From CAVRZY01 sp963725415 (GTDB lineage: Bacteria > Acidobacteriota > Terriglobia > Bryobacterales > Bryobacteraceae): 34,363 bases of DNA. The translations under genes were made by a program, and so were the position numbers. The notes under the pieces were generated by a model. That model saw nothing but the letters and a program-made list of their open reading frames with translations. It was not told where the DNA came from and ran no database searches. Location of the stretch: NCBI GenBank assembly GCA_963725415.1, contig CAVRZY010000299.1, positions 1-34,363 on the forward strand, given 5' to 3'. This document shows positions 33,522 through 34,363 of the stretch, piece after piece. Position 1 is the first letter of the stretch. Every line of letters starts with the position of its first letter.

Positions 33522-34113
33522 CTACCTCTTCCAGCGGCGAAAAGCAAACAGAAAAGCGACGCCGGACGCTAGAAGCAGGACAGAGCCCGGTTCGGGGGTG
33601 TCGCTTATGAACTTGTAGGAAACGGTGTAGCCGGGGACGAAGCCGGGCTGGCCGTTACTCGGAGTGTAAAGACCATAGTTGACGGATTCTGTCCCGACTT
33701 CATCGATGTAGACGACGTTGGTGTGTTGCGGCGGGGGACCAGGGGTATCGGCCAAAGCGTCAAAGCCATCGAGATTGTCGGAGTAGAACAAAATGCTCGC
33801 CGGATAGAGGGGGTTTCCGCCCGTGCCGGCGGGGTTGAAACGGATTACATCCAGGGTGACCGATCCATCCCGCATCTGAACGTCGCCCGCAACTACCGAA
33901 GGGGGTCCCATCATGCTGTACGCGAGCACATTAAACGGAGAGCATCCAACTAGGGTCGGGCTCAAGAACCCAGGGCATCGTCCATACCAAACCGTTTCCC
34001 CAATCAATGGTGCCGTGGCCGTTCTCGTCTATGGTGATGAAAGGCCCGGCGAAGGCGGTTAGAGAGCAGACCACGATTAGCAGTAGCAAGCTGCCGGTTC
34101 TCGAGAACTTCAT
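33522..34113 (-). CDS. PEP-CTERM sorting-domain protein (frameshifted)
   Basis: A secreted protein with a signal peptide from ATG 34113 (MKFSRTGSLLLLIVVCSLTAFA), preceded by AAGGAG. The middle is a beta-rich domain with GDVQMRDGSVTLDVIRFNPAG, LFYSDNLDGFDALAD and YTVSYKFISD. The C-terminus TPEPGSVLLLASGVAFLFAF then RRWKR is a classic PEP-CTERM signal, recognised by an exosortase at the inner membrane and linked to exopolysaccharide. The two frames meet at about 33950-33962, where one extra base in a C run (ggg on the plus strand) would explain the shift. The repaired length is about 196 residues. Confidence 0.82.
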
Positions 34114-34363
34114 CGCGCTGTGCTCCTTTCGAGACAACCAGATTCCACACCTACCCCCTAGCGCGGAGGCACCACTCCATCCATTCTGGGGACTGTTGGA
34201 CCGGATGTCAATGCCTTTCTTCGTGCGGCGCGGGTTTTAGCACCGGCAGGTTGCCAGGTGACTGTAATCTTCTGCGACGTCCCCCGCTACTCTAGCAGGG
34301 ATTTCCGTTTTCACTTCCCGGCTGGATTCCAGTGTACACCTAACCGCCTCCCTTTGGACGGTT
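34114..34363. other. Upstream region of the PEP-CTERM gene, no gene supported
   Basis: It carries the ribosome site of the PEP-CTERM gene and presumably its promoter. Some local self-complementarity is visible (for example ccccgctactctagcaggg), but no riboswitch consensus that I can verify and no coding frame with family-like content. Confidence 0.4.

Noticed and set aside
34200..34330. Possible c-di-GMP or other riboswitch upstream of the PEP-CTERM gene
   Set aside because: One segment (agcaccggcaggttgcc) faintly recalls the GEMM 3' end, but it is on the wrong strand for this gene and the conserved core is missing.
1..34363. CRISPR array
   Set aside because: No series of evenly spaced direct repeats was seen; the repeats found are inverted or dispersed.

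Overview
This window reads like a chromosome segment of an Acidobacteriota bacterium, most likely of the Bryobacterales/Solibacter type. That placement is an inference from gene content: Tat-targeted Gfo/Idh/MocA oxidoreductases, a tricorn-like S41 protease, a PEP-CTERM protein, an eroded Oar-like TonB receptor tail, a RAYT-type REP transposase and hopanoid genes. GC is high, with a clearly lower-GC stretch around 16.2-18.2 kb. There is no rRNA gene or CRISPR array; one tRNA-Arg(ACG) lies at 33107-33183.

Layout. 1-2.0 kb: the 3' part of a D-2-hydroxyacid dehydrogenase followed by a secreted GH29 alpha-L-fucosidase. 2.0-2.7 kb: a REP-associated tyrosine transposase enclosed by a 39-bp inverted repeat. 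2.7-6.0 kb: a tricorn-like protease split by a one-base frameshift. 10.66-6.10 kb, minus strand: a tight run of oxidoreductase, APC permease, folC and plsC. 10.7-13.6 kb: a small secreted protein, a Tat-type glycosylasparaginase-family enzyme, a tcmP remnant and an OmpA-family protein. 13.7-15.8 kb: a ribbon-helix-helix antitoxin with a truncated MazF/PemK toxin, then an ABC-F ATPase with a frameshift.

15.8-20.3 kb is an accessory island. It holds an unidentified coding-like fragment, a trypsin-like protease overlapping a four-helix membrane protein, a decayed TonB receptor tail and a NucS/DUF91-like nuclease. 20.3-24.1 kb: a CpaE-like ATPase, a decayed carbohydrate-enzyme fragment, an ATC-hydrolase-family protein and a mutarotase-fold protein. 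24.1-28.7 kb: a frameshifted small secreted protein, a dense hairpin array, a second frameshifted oxidoreductase, a YihY protein and a UMF1-type MFS transporter.

28.8-33.1 kb: a LolA-like secreted protein, then a compact four-gene operon hpnJ - EamA half-transporter - EamA half-transporter - hpnI. In this operon, hopanoid head-group enzymes are translationally coupled to a likely lipid flippase pair. The window ends with the tRNA, a short element with 16-bp perfect inverted repeats, and a frameshifted PEP-CTERM protein.

The most interesting candidates are the protease/membrane pair in the low-GC island, the hpnJ-EamA-EamA-hpnI operon, and three kinds of structured repeats: the REP-like transposase flanks, a MITE-like element present twice, and the 24.7-25.0 kb multi-hairpin block. 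A caution: six otherwise good genes each carry a single 1-2 base frameshift, several in short G or C runs, so sequencing or assembly error must be considered before calling them pseudogenes.
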